In this document: piece by piece, positions 20,855-35,500 of the stretch
Position numbering within the stretch: position 1 is the stretch's first letter
Layout: every line of letters starts with the position of its first letter
Assembly (NCBI RefSeq): GCF_000002985.6
Contig: NC_003280.10
Span: forward strand, 8,552,501-8,616,500
Length of the DNA: 64,000 bases
Reading direction: 5' to 3'
Source: Caenorhabditis elegans
Lineage: Eukaryota; Nematoda; Chromadorea; Rhabditida; Rhabditidae
The notes under the pieces: generated by a model
The model's input: only the letters and a program-made list of their open reading frames with translations
Databases searched by the model: none
What the model was told of the DNA's origin: nothing
Position numbers and translations under genes: made by a program

Positions 20855-22496
20855 ATGAACCAAAAGCTAGCATTTATTGTTTGCTTCATTCTCTCAACTG
20901 TCTTGGCAATTCATACAATCAGAGATTTAAATGGAGTAATTGTGGAAAATGATAATGACATCTGTGATGGAATGTGTCATTCTAATTACTCAGACATTAT
21001 TGTGAGTTGTTAAGAAGAACATTTAGTGTTATTAATTTCTTTTAACCCTAGAGATCTACCTTCAATAAGGGGAAATTAAGAAAAAGTGCAAATAATATTG
21101 TAGGTACTGTACTCTACGGTTACTGTAGTCGAAAAGTTTGGCCTGTGGCAGTGCCTCATGGGTCTCGATACGATCTAAGCCAAATGCTTTAAAAATCTGA
21201 AAAGTGTTCATTAGATAGGGAAATGGAATATGGGCAAAATTTTTATAATGCATTTTCATTTATGATTGATAATCGATTTTAACTGGAAAGATTAGGGAGT
21301 CTCATGAAATTTTTAAAATTTTTAAAAATTTCTATTCTAAATTCGAAACTTCTAATGTATAGAAAGAATGTCAATACGGATGCAATCATCGTTCTGGAAT
21401 CCGTGAGCGTCTAAATCCCTTCCAATCCTGTTTGGGAGCATGTGAAGCTCGATTCCGTGTAAATTATGCTGAAAGAGGCAATGACACAGAATTCATCAAT
21501 CGTGCCTGGGAGGCATGCCTTCACGCATGTAGGTTGCCTTACAAGACCAAAATCCGGGTAAGTCATCATATTATTGAATTTATATTTCCAATTTAAGTTC
21601 TTTAGTGGAACGTCTATATTGATCTACGTTCGGGTGAACCAATTTGGAATTTCGAACGTATTATATCTGATGGGCATCGGATTTCAAGTGAGGCACTGGA
21701 ATATGATGATCTTATAAGTACTGTTGCATTGCGAAAAAGTCATTTCTTTATGGATCCAAGTAGCAAATTGAGATTGTGAGTTGAATGATTTATCATTCAT
21801 TCTATATTAAAGGGTTACTGTAGGGTCTTAAGAGTCTAAAATATAATTAATTACACATGTACTTTTAGCCCCAATTTAAACGTATATGAGACTGATAGTA
21901 GAGCCATGCAGTTGATTATGATGGAAATGCTAAAAAAAGTTCGTCAAGAAATCACAAGTATGGCCCCACGGCGTTTTGATGGAGTATCAAGCATTGACTA
22001 TATTGGCCCTCGTCTTGTCGAAAATGGACCAAATGGTCCAGTTATTAAGGATATTACTGAATTGGAATATCGTCCAAAGGATGTACTCTTTTGTAGGTTG
22101 TTATTTTTTTCAGCTTGCAAGAAATTTGATAATTAAGACAAAGGAATGGTGTTCAAGATTGAAGATCTTTTTGATAATTATGAAGAATATCAAGATCATC
22201 GAACAATGTTCATGTATTTTTCGCTCATCGTATTGGGATTTGTCATGATTTGTGGATGTTTCAAGTTGAGAAATCACTATGCAGCCACTGAGGTAAGAAT
22301 CCAAATTTCTTTAGTAGTTGTTAATTGTGTGAACAAATGAAACCAACTTCCCAATTTTCAGGCCGCACGTCTCCGTCGTGTCACTCATCAAGATGGAAGT
22401 GATGATTGGACTAAACGGATTCCAACTACCGGAGAAGCTCCACCATACTATTCTCCTCCTGAAAGAAAGAAGCTCTTCGACTTACTAAAAGAATAG
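20855..22496 (+). CDS. type I membrane protein of the TMEM59/BSMAP type
   Basis: Exons 20855-21001, 21363-21557, 21606-21775, 21869-22092, 22138-22292 and 22362-22496 give 341 aa. Order: signal peptide (KLAFIVCFILSTVLA), a luminal domain with four C-x3-C pairs (CDGMC, CQYGC, CLGAC, CLHAC), then WNVYIDLRSGEPIWNF, a charged stretch, one C-terminal membrane segment (MFMYFSLIVLGFVMICGCF) and a short cytosolic tail with APPYY (a PPxY WW-binding motif). The four C-x3-C pairs before an aromatic W-x2-Y segment and the single late membrane span match TMEM59 as I remember it, a Golgi/endosomal glycoprotein linked to trafficking and autophagy. That assignment is inference. Exon 5 uses an unusual AAG acceptor at 22137, required by frame. 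Confidence 0.75.
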
Positions 22497-23076
22497 TTCT
22501 GATCAGTCAGCCATTTCTATTTTTCTGTGGCCCCTTCATGTTGTAAATAAATGTATTATTTTTTTGGGAAAACTTCATTTATTCGGGCGGTTTCACTGAA
22601 AACTGTTTAATGTCTCTTCAGACAGAAACACAATTTCGACGAGAAAAGTGCAGTCTTATCTTACTGTAGCTTTAAAGGCGCACACCAATATTTTACTCAA
22701 TCGTAGTTCGCGCTGTGAGAACATTTGGACCAAACAAGGGATTTTTTGCAAAAATCATTCCATCAAACGCTTCATTTCGTATTATTGCTGCTTAAAAACA
22801 ATTTGTATGACTTAAAATTGGCTTTAATAATGTTTTTTTTCAATAATCTTAATTTTCAGACATAAATATCAATTAAAACTTTGATCTACTCTGTTTGATC
22901 TGCCGATTTTGATCACCGGCGGGAATATTTTGCATTTAATTTTCTATTCGCCGGCTGCTCTCATTTCATAATTTCATTTCATTCAGTATCTCCTTTTTTC
23001 CTAAAATATTGTGTTTTATCGAAGTTGTATTTATTTCTTTAGATACTAACCTGTACTCCTGTGACTCTGTTTCAAT
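22497..23076. promoter_or_regulatory. spacer and puf-5 promoter
   Basis: Starts with the 3'UTR of the TMEM59-like gene (ATAAATGTATTA near 22547) and a repeat fragment at about 22660-22720 (TACTGTAG, TTTAAAGGCGCACACC). Close to puf-5 there is GGCGGGAA at 22918-22925, an E2F/EFL-1-like site. No clear TATA. Confidence 0.45.
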
Positions 23077-24916
23077 ATGAGTGACAGTACTGGAAGAATC
23101 AACTCGAAAGCTTCGGATTCATCGTCGATCAGCGATCACCAAACTGCCGATCTCAGCATTTTCAACGGATCCTTCGATGGAGGTTTGTCTTACTTCGCGT
23201 TGCTGTAAATTTATCATGTTTTCAGGTGCATTCTCATCGTCCAACATTCCTCTGTTCAACTTCATGGGAACTGGGAACCAGCGCTTCCAATACTCGCCAC
23301 ATCCATTTGCCAAGTCGAGTGATCCGTGTCGTCTGGCTGCCTTGACACCGTCTACACCGAAAGGCCCATTGAACTTGACTCCTGCTGACTTTGGGCTTGC
23401 CGATTTTTCCGTTGGAAACGAGTCGTTTGCCGATTTCACCGCCAACAATACGTCATTCGTTGGAAACGTCCAGAGCAATGTTCGATCAACCCGTCTTTTG
23501 CCTGCCTGGGCTGTCGACAACAGCGGAAACATTCGGGATGACCTCACTCTCCAAGATGTTGTTAGCAACGGATCGCTTATCGATTTCGCTATGGATAGAA
23601 CTGGAGTCAAGTTCCTGGAGCGCCATTTCCCAGAAGATCATGATAACGAGATGCACTTTGTGCTCTTTGACAAACTTACTGAGCAGGGTGCTGTCTTCAC
23701 CAGTCTTTGCCGCAGTGCTGCCGGAAATTTCATCATCCAGAAGTTTGTTGAACATGCAACCCTTGACGAACAGGAACGCCTCGTCCGCAAGATGTGTGAC
23801 AACGGATTGATCGAAATGTGCCTCGACAAGTTTGCTTGCCGTGTGGTGCAGATGTCGATCCAGGTATAACCTAGTAAACTTATGATTTCTAGAATTTACT
23901 TGTTTCAGAAATTCGATGTCTCGATCGCGATGAAGCTCGTCGAAAAGATCAGCAGTCTTGATTTTCTGCCACTTTGCACCGATCAATGCGCCATCCACGT
24001 TCTGCAGAAAGTTGTCAAACTGTTACCAATTAGTGCGTGGAGTTTCTTCGTCAAATTTCTGTGTCGCGATGACAACCTGATGACTGTTTGCCAAGACAAG
24101 TATGGTTGCCGTCTCGTTCAGCAAACCATCGACAAGCTGTCTGATAATCCGAAGGTATTACTATTTCTTGGAAATCGATGGGCTAATGTTAAAATTTCCA
24201 GCTCCATTGCTTCAACACACGTCTTCAGCTCCTGCATGGACTCATGACATCAGTGGCACGCAACTGCTTCCGACTTTCATCGAACGAGTTCGCTAACTAC
24301 GTCGTTCAATACGTCATCAAGTCCTCTGGAGTCATGGAAATGTACCGTGATACAATCATCGAAAAATGTCTTCTCCGTAACATTCTATCGATGTCGCAAG
24401 ACAAGTATGCTTCCCATGTTGTGGAAGGAGCTTTTCTCTTTGCTCCACCTCTCTTGCTCTCAGAGATGATGGACGAAATCTTCGATGGATATGTGAAGGA
24501 TCAGGAGACGAACCGTGATGCTCTGGACATCTTGTTGTTCCATCAATACGGGAACTATGTCGTCCAACAGATGATTTCCATCTGCATTTCTGCACTTCTC
24601 GGAAAAGAGTAAGTGCAACCAATCCAAATCAGTTCAACAAAACTATTTTAGGGAACGTAAGATGGTGGCATCGGAAATGCGCCTCTATGCCAAATGGTTC
24701 GATCGGATCAAGAATCGTGTCAACCGTCATTCCGGCCGCCTTGAGCGTTTTTCCTCTGGAAAGAAAATAATCGAGTCGCTCCAGAAGCTCAATGTGCCAA
24801 TGACGATGACGAATGAGCCAATGCCATACTGGGCTATGCCAACTCCACTCATGGACATCAGTGCCCATTTCATGAACAAACTGAACTTCCAGAAGAATTC
24901 CGTCTTCGACGAATAA
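23077..24916 (+). CDS. puf-5: Pumilio/FBF-family RNA-binding protein PUF-5
   Basis: Exons 23077-23182, 23226-23863, 23909-24154, 24202-24608 and 24652-24916 give 553 aa. The first ~140 residues are Ser/Asn/Phe-rich and probably disordered. The Puf domain fills the rest, with helical repeats recognisable by RNA-base-contact motifs: GNFIIQKFVEH, CRVVQMSIQ, AIHVLQKVV, GCRLVQQTI, ANYVVQYVI, ASHVVEGAF and GNYVVQQMI. PUF proteins bind UGU-containing 3'UTRs and repress or stabilise mRNAs in the cytoplasm. PUF-5 in C. elegans acts in oogenesis, redundantly with PUF-6/7. Symbol assigned from sequence recall and neighbourhood; paralogue PUF-6/7 would be the alternative. Confidence 0.93.
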
Positions 24917-25555
24917 TGTAATTTTGTGTATGTACCCCTTACTGCCACAATACCCCAGATTTTGAACATATTTTATCGCACCCCCATACTCGCCCATTGT
25001 ACTATTAATTGTTTTTTAATTGATACCTACTCGCCTCTTTTGTAAGTCGCTAGATTGTGCCTCTACTAGAAACGCCATCTAGTGATAATAACCGACGCTT
25101 CGCTTCTTGTTGCATATGTAGTTGACCCCATCGCGTACTTTTGTACATTTTGTGCTTATATAACTTTTGTAACATAATGGAAGTAATTTTTAAAGGTTGC
25201 TATGGTGTCGTAATAAAGACAATTGTAGCTTGAATCGTGTTTCTATACTTTTTATTATAAAATCAGTATTTATAAATCAGTTGACTGTCATTGGTCATAA
25301 ATATATCTTATAAGAAGGAGATAATTCATTTTTATTTGATCGAAGTTCTTCAAAACTTGCGTTTTTTTTTCCACGAAAATTAATGCAAACGCGCTCGGTT
25401 GAACTCGTGTTGTCACATCTCTTTTTCTTCGATTTTTTGCCAATTTTGAGAATTTGTTCTTTTTATTATATTAGTAAGCTTAATGTTTTATTTTCCTGAT
25501 GAAAATTTGAATTTTTAAATATTCATCAAACAAGCTTTATTATTTAAGAAACAAA
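24917..25555 (+). promoter_or_regulatory. puf-5 3'UTR (with possible FBF site) and KRI1 promoter
   Basis: The 3'UTR runs to about 25230, with AATAAA at 25212-25217. It contains TGTAACATA at 25168-25176, which fits the FBF-binding element UGURNNAUA. The remaining 330 bp, AT-rich and T-run-containing, lead to the KRI1 gene; no acceptor is obvious immediately upstream of its ATG. Confidence 0.45.
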
Positions 25556-28894
<3,339 letters not shown>

Positions 28895-29509
28895 TCATCC
28901 GGTTGTTTTTTTCCTAATTGTTTTGTTTTATTAGTTCATTCTAATTGTTATTTTTGTGTTTTGTTACTGTTATTTTTTTTATTATTATGAGGAAAATGAA
29001 GTGTTTTTTTTGCATTTTGATTAAGTTTTTTTTTTCCTTTAAAGGTTAATTTTACCTTTATATTATCTTTATTATTAAAATTTTTCGCAACTCACCTACT
29101 TCCTCATTCTCCCACACTTTCAAATCCTAACCTTCTTTCTTCATTTCACAGACTGACATATTTAGTGCTCGCTTCTCTCCAAAAACATAGTCAGTGAGCA
29201 TTTTTGAGAGAGTTCTTCGACCCTTGCTAGGTCCATCCTTCCTGGCTCCTTTTGCACCAATCTCTTCCGTCTCTTTTGTCTTTGAAAAGTACGGAATGGT
29301 GCTTTCCAGTGTAAAATGAGAGGATTTTGGTGTTATTTTAATTTATTTCGCTAATATTTAAGACTATTTATAAGAAAAAATTAAGAATTTATTTTCTAGC
29401 CTTCTACGTTTTTTGCTCGTAAATCCACGTTTACTTGTATTCCTATTTTTCAAAACGTTTCAAAATATTTCCGATTTCAATTTAAATATCTGTGTTCAGA
29501 TCAGAAGCA
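28895..29509. other. spacer between the KRI1 gene and arl-1
   Basis: T-rich 3'UTR of the KRI1 gene, then a CT-rich block (29090-29290) and AT-rich DNA up to an acceptor TGTGTTCAG shortly before the arl-1 ATG. More than 600 bp with its own CT-rich region argues for a separate arl-1 promoter rather than an operon. Confidence 0.5.
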
Positions 29510-30157
29510 ATGGGAGGAGTAATGTCATATTTTCGTGGCCTCTTTGGCGCCCGCGAAATGCGTATTCTCATCTTGGGACTTGATGGAGCCGGTAAAACGA
29601 CAATTTTGTATAGGCTGCAGGTTTTTATTTCTGGCTGAAAACAAAACCATATAAGCTAAGTTTCAGGTCGGTGAAGTTGTGACCACGATTCCAACAATTG
29701 GTTTTAACGTGGAACAAGTCGAGTACAAAAATTTGAAATTCCAAGTCTGGGATCTTGGAGGACAAACATCGATACGGCCTTATTGGAGATGCTATTATGC
29801 GAATACTGATGCAATCATTTATGTTGTGGATTCTGCTGATAGAGATCGAGTAAGTTTGAAATTTTATTTTATTTTTTGTAGTAAGGATTTTAATATCAAC
29901 TGTTTTAGGTTGGAATCTCTCGTCAAGAACTTGCAACAATGCTACAAGAGGATGAACTTCAAGGAGCTGTTTTAGCAGTTTTAGCCAATAAACAAGATAT
30001 TGCTGGATGTTTGACTGAAACTGAAGTGTACAAAGCATTGGGATTGGATGCTCTTCGTAATCGTACCATTCAAATTTTCAAGACATCTGCTTCAAAAGGA
30101 GAAGGGCTCGACCCAGCGATGGATTGGCTGGCGAATCAATTGCAACAGAAAAAGTGA
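29510..30157 (+). CDS. arl-1: Arf-like GTPase ARL-1
   Basis: Exons 29510-29620, 29667-29849 and 29909-30157 give 180 aa, the size of ARL1 (181 in human). Gly2 is present for N-myristoylation ([13 protein letters not shown]). G-box motifs: GLDGAGKT (P-loop), PTIGFNVE (switch I), [13 protein letters not shown] (switch II), NKQD and [12 protein letters not shown]1 sits on the trans-Golgi and recruits GRIP-domain golgins. The switch and interswitch match ARL1 better than ARF1/6 ([14 protein letters not shown]). No anomaly. Confidence 0.95.
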
Positions 30158-30604
30158 TCAAATTCACGTGAATTCGAAGATTTATCATCCAAAATGAGCC
30201 CAGAACAAATTGTCTAAAATCTTAATTTTCTAGAATTGTAGATGATTTCTGGGCACTCGTAATACATTTTAATTCTCCATATTTTGTTTAGCTGCAAACA
30301 CGAGGTGTGTCTTTCTCTCTATAATTCTGTGATTTTTCTTCCTTTTCTTCTATCCTGTTCTGTTCTTTCTTTCCTTCCTTTTTTGTCTTCAAAAATCTCG
30401 TTTTATTTAATTTCTATCCGCTTAATGATTGGTTGTTCTATTGCCTTATCCCAATGTTCTTGAGATGATCCGTTTTATAGTTGTTTTTTTGTAAAATGTA
30501 AAAACGAATAATTTATACCACCAAAAAATTTGTAATTGAATTATTTATTTGTATAAAAAGTGTGAAAGACCTGTAGTTTCAAATTATGGTAAAATACTAT
30601 TAAT
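30158..30604. other. convergent 3' ends of arl-1 and the Rabin8-like gene
   Basis: Contains the arl-1 3'UTR, with T/C-rich tracts at 30310-30400, and AATAAT-like signals near 30507. No gene. Confidence 0.5.
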
Positions 30605-32550
30605 TCAATGATGGCGTATGTTGGAACGCGGGACAAATCCTAGCCCCAGTTTGGCAAGTGACATGTTTTTCCGCAAGTTTACAACGTGAAAATATGAATC
30701 TCGAGGCCCGGGTTTGATCAAACCTTGGGACAAGTATCGGATACACGTGAAGAAGTCACAGACTGCGGCAATCTGTAAATCTTGAGTTAATTGAGAAATC
30801 AAGATTACGGTACCAGGTCTCGGCACGACTGAAAGTTTTGAAATTCAGGTTGCGAAAAAAAGTGTGCCTTTAACGAGTAAGGTAGTTTCTATTACGTTTT
30901 CTAAGTAAAGGGTTTCGAAAGAAAATAACGAATAGAATGGCAAAACTGTGAGAAGTGAAAACTACCGTACTCTTTAAAGGCGCGCACCTTTTTGGCAGTC
31001 TCAATTAAAATTATCAATCGTTCCGAGACCAAGAAAAGTGGAATAACTCACCCTATTCCTGGCAATTAACGAAACATAATGCCATTCTTGTTCCTCATCA
31101 CCAGTTCTTACTCGATACGGACAAAACCTTGAAGCATTTGTTAATGCACAAATCCTTACAGATGGTTTCAGTTCATTTAATGGTTCAAGTTGAACACGAT
31201 TCTCTCGAATTGCCTTCATTATTTCTTCTGATAACTCAGAGTTTTCGAATAGCATACATGGTTCAACTTCTTCAACGGTAACTCTATCAATAAATGGATG
31301 AGATGTCGTCGGATGTCCAGCTTCTCTCCAAAATTCAAATTCAGAAAAAAGAATTGGATCGATCTCTTCAACTGCATTTGCTTCTTTTTGTTCTCTATCT
31401 TCTGATGGTGTTAGTGTATATGTTGATGTAGATGGAAGTGATGAAGCTTTCTTTTTATCTGATACATTTGCAGCGTCTTTTTGTTTTTTTGATGATGAAC
31501 TTGATCCATTGAATAGTTTTGATAAAGTTGATTTATGTTCTGGAGATGTTGTCTGCTTGAAATGGTTTTGACCCATTCCTGGAGCAGATATCAATTCTTT
31601 CAATGCACGTACTTCTGCTTGAAGAACTTCAACTTCAAGTCTTGATTCGGTTAGTAGTTTTTCTGCTTTCTCACGACGAGCTTCTGCTGTGTTTACCATT
31701 TTGTACGCCTCCTGTAAACTTGAAGATGTGATGGGAGTTTTGAGACTTTTTCATCGGTTTTCAATATCATTCTTATCTTTTTTACTTGGTCAACTTTCTA
31801 AAAATTTAAATTATCTTATGAAATTTTGAAAATCAAAATCGAGAATTTTTATAAGCTAATTTCTCAGGATCGGAGTTGTACTGGTCTTACCTGAAATAAT
31901 TTTTCAGTAAGTTCTTGAACTTCTGCATCCACTGTCACTTGAATTTGTGTCATCTTTTTATCTTTTTCAGCAAGCGCCGTTCGTGTTGCTCTGAGCTCAG
32001 CCTGCATTCTCAAAAGCTCCTCAGCCCTAGGACTCATTAGCTCAGAGTCGGATGATGTCGAGGCAGATGATGATGTTGTGCTTCTGGCGGAGATTCTGAA
32101 AATTTAAGTTTGAAAGAGTTACTCGAATAATGTTTAGGGATGACAGCATTGTTGAGTTAGATTTGTATTGTTTTTGTAGGCAATTCAGTTGCCAGAGTCT
32201 AGAGATATCAAACATGGGTAAAAGTGAAAATGGTAGTGTTCCACAAAGAAAGGCAAGGCATTAACAATGAAAAGTTCGGCACTTCGTTCCGCAGATTCAC
32301 GAAAATTACTCTTTAAGGAACCTATGAAACCGGAGAAGAAGAAGCACAGTTACATGTGGACTACTGTGGTCATAAAATACTATATAATGAATTATATTTC
32401 ATTAAAAGAAATTACATAAAAGTGTATAATAAGAATCATTTACAAATTGTCAGTAAATTAATTAATATAAACATCTTACCTCACATTATCCTGGGGATCG
32501 ACTGACAAATCGAGATGAATTGGGTTCAGAACAGAAATTGTATCAACCAT
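30605..32550 (-). CDS. Rabin8/RAB3IP-type Rab8 GEF (SEC2 domain)
   Basis: Exons 32550-32480, 32095-31891, 31711-31052 and 30772-30605 give 367 aa. After a short head and a Ser-rich stretch comes the SEC2p coiled coil, about residues 45-130: LMSPRAEELLRMQAEL, ELTEKLFQEAYKMVNTAEAR and EVEVLQAEVRALKEL. This segment exchanges GDP on RAB8/SEC4. The C-terminal domain matches Rabin8: VEEVEPCMLFENSELSEEI, a Cys-containing block (CALTNASRFCPYRVR), then VCDFFTCIRYLSQGLI and MSLAKLG. Rabin8 drives Rab8-dependent traffic, including ciliary membrane delivery. The start follows a TTTCAG acceptor at 32588-32586. The last intron holds an inverted-repeat element. I recall it as F54C9.11. Confidence 0.88.
30815..31031. 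repeat. second copy of the inverted-repeat element, in a Rabin8-like gene intron
   Basis: Left end CAGGTCTCGGCACGAC and right end GTTCCGAGACCA are diverged versions of the ends of the stc-1 intron element. Internal blocks GTGTGCCTTTAA and TTTAAAGGCGCGCACC are also inverted. About 217 bp, inside the intron 30773-31051. Confidence 0.6.
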
Positions 32551-35500
32551 TTTTGCATAATTTGTATTGCTTTGATAGTTTTAATTCTGAAATTAAAGTA
32601 AAGTATTAATGTATGTCAATGATAGAAAAGAGAAGATGTCTGTAGATGAAAAAGAAACGGAGATGTATGTTTTTTTCATTGATAACGTAATACAGATAGA
32701 TTGAAGACAGGAAGAACGGGTTTTGGTGATGTAACGAAGGGGAATGAAAGTAAAAAAGGGAGGCGGGAAAGACTGGAAGAATAAGGTTCCTTTATAATCC
32801 CGAATGGATTATAAAGAAGACAAGATGTTGAGAAGAAGCATTGCGAAATGATTCTGAAATATCAGGGAATTCATGAAAAAAACTGGGAAAAAAGTCAGAT
32901 GATTCAGAGAAAAAACACGACGAAGATGAGGATTGAACTTTGGGAAAGATAGAAAACAGGAAAAGAGAGAGAGAGAGAGAAGAGATGACACATGTGCTCA
33001 CAGACAAAGATTCTTCTATGACCAGAGAGTAACAACAATAACACATAAACACAGAGATTGATTGGAGAGAAATTTTGAAGGGCAATTGAAGTTGCAAGAT
33101 GTTCCTCAGAGCTTTAAAACGAATGGGGCATCGGATCATAATAATTTGATAATTTTAGATCTCGGCTAGAGACTCGAGCAGAATAATTTCATGCTATTCA
33201 TTATTTGTTTTCGGAACCTTCATTTCTAAAACAGCTACAGTAAAGCTTATTCTAGTTAGGTATGTAACAAAAACATCTAGAGCATATCACATTTTGCAAG
33301 ATGAATAAAAACCTGCAGCCTATACAAAATTGTCGTTTTATCGGCTCCGTTTTGAAAGCTCATGACATTGGTTTTTTGCTAGCAATCTGAACTCCATTTT
33401 AATTGACACCTGGATGCTTAACTTTTATATAGTAACCTTGAGAACCGTCAAAAAGTGGCGATTATTCAGTTTTCTGGAAGTCGAGGACAAAACCATAAAC
33501 GATGATTTCCAATTTTCCAAAATCGAAAAACTAGATATAGAACATCAGTAAGCAATACACTGCCCTAAAAGTTCCAAGTTATCTCGATTAGAAAACATGA
33601 AAAGTGAACAAAAGGCTTGTCCTTCTACGCTTTTTTTACATGAAAAAAGTGCAAAACGTCCTTGGTTTTTCATCAAAAGGTTAGTTATACGACCACTAAT
33701 TTCAAATAACCCTGTCCCAAAGAAGGAATGGAAAAAAAAGAAAAAGAAGTAAAATGAAGAGAAGAAAAAAGTTAGCTATTCATGAAGAAGCAGTTAGCGA
33801 ATAGGAAAGAAAGGAGCCACCACACGGAAAAAAGAAGAAATTGAAATTTCGTGAGAAAAGTGTAATCAAAGAAGTAGAAGAAGTAGAAGAAGTTAGAAAA
33901 AAAACGAAACAAAAATAGAAGACTACAAATTTTTTGGAAAAAAAAACAAAAGAAGAATCGAAGTCACCTCGTAAAAAAATGTAGATCTCGTAAGAGCTGT
34001 CCGAAAGTACCACAAGATAATACTCCGAAGCTGAAAAAATGGTTACAGACAACGTTTTAAAATGTTTGACATTGTAGATATGTGAAAAGTACAAAATTGG
34101 CTTCAGTATAGACTTTTTGTTGACTTTGTGGAGCCAATGGAGCACGGGTTACATCGAATCATACTTGTCCAATCAAAAATTGGAACCTATTCCCATCAAC
34201 TTTTCTTCCAAAAAGGAGACGAGTACAGCAAAACAGAACAACACGCAGTGTTTATTTTGCGGTTTCGGTTTTCTTCCATTTCTCCGTCTAGATCTCTCAA
34301 CACTATGTGTGTCTGTATTGTATTGGTAGGTATTGCAAAGAGGAATCCGATCAAAAGGGAACGGCGGCCAGATTTTACGGGCAAAAAAGGTACTCAAAAG
34401 GGCTTATACAGTCACTCTTTAGAAAAAATAAATGGCGTCAGATATGGAATGTGGATAGTGTTGAAGTTAGAGCCATGTATCTAAATGAGAAACTAATCGA
34501 AGGTTTTCTACAAGGGAAAAAGTATAATTAAGAGTTAGAGAAGTTTTTCAAGAACAAGTTTCAACATTTCACACAGCGTTGGTTTTCGTACCAAAAGCTG
34601 ACATGGTTAGTGATTTTCTGCGTTTTTTATGGTTTTGTACAACCTAAAACCGTCTTAAAGCTTAACACATGTTCTGTCGTATGCAAAGAATGGTGAATGA
34701 AAATAAATCGAAGAACATGTTTTAGGATGTGGTTGGGTTAGCAATAAGGTCATTCGAATTTACCGAAACTTGTGAATATACTTAACAAGGATCTTCGTTT
34801 TGACAGTACTATTTAGAAGTTTATAAACTTAATGTTTTTAAAACTTGATTTTAAAGAAAACTTTGAATAATTTTACAAAAAAGTAACCTATGCAACAGTA
34901 GAAAATATCCCAACAACATATAAAATTAGCCAAAATCAATCGAGATTTCTGTTTCTTTTGGTTCAATTAACTTTCCACAGCCTCACCACACTAAATTCAA
35001 ATAATTAGTTAATTTATAGAATCAGGAAACTACCGAAAATGGCCTATATCAATCAAGAAAGAAACTAAAAAATGATTCAGTCCTCTCGGGCCTTCAAAAT
35101 ATTAGAACTTTATTTGGTTTCAAACTGCACAACACAGTGATCATTTTTTTAACATTCAGCCAGTAAGCTTAAGTCATTTTCTGGGAGAATTGTGCATTTT
35201 TCAACTATAACAAACTCAGTTGAAATGTTACAAGGGACTTTTGGATTTCAAGTGATGATATAATTTTGAAATACCAAGCAAACAGAAGCTTCGAGAGAAA
35301 ATTAGGTAAATCGAATTCAGAAACAGATTCAATTGGTGGAATAGAAAACAGAAAGAAGAAGAAGAAAAAGGGAATTCGAAACGAAAAGTTTGCTTCAGAA
35401 ACGGAGGAAGGAAACGACAGAAGAAGGGACGACAATCGCGTGTGTTTTGCCTAAAATGGGACGAGCAGGACCACAAGGAGAATGAAGCTTTGAAGCACTG

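Noticed and set aside
32964-32983. (GA)n tract as a specific regulatory site
   Set aside because: A simple microsatellite; GA tracts are common in worm promoters and nothing ties this one to a factor.
33780-34145. Minus-strand 121-codon ORF rich in Phe/Ser
   Set aside because: It is the complement of GAA/GTA low-complexity tracts; no coding signal.
34117-34531. Overlapping plus-strand ORFs of 70-118 codons in three frames
   Set aside because: Several frames are open at once with no codon preference or splice sites; chance in mixed-composition DNA.
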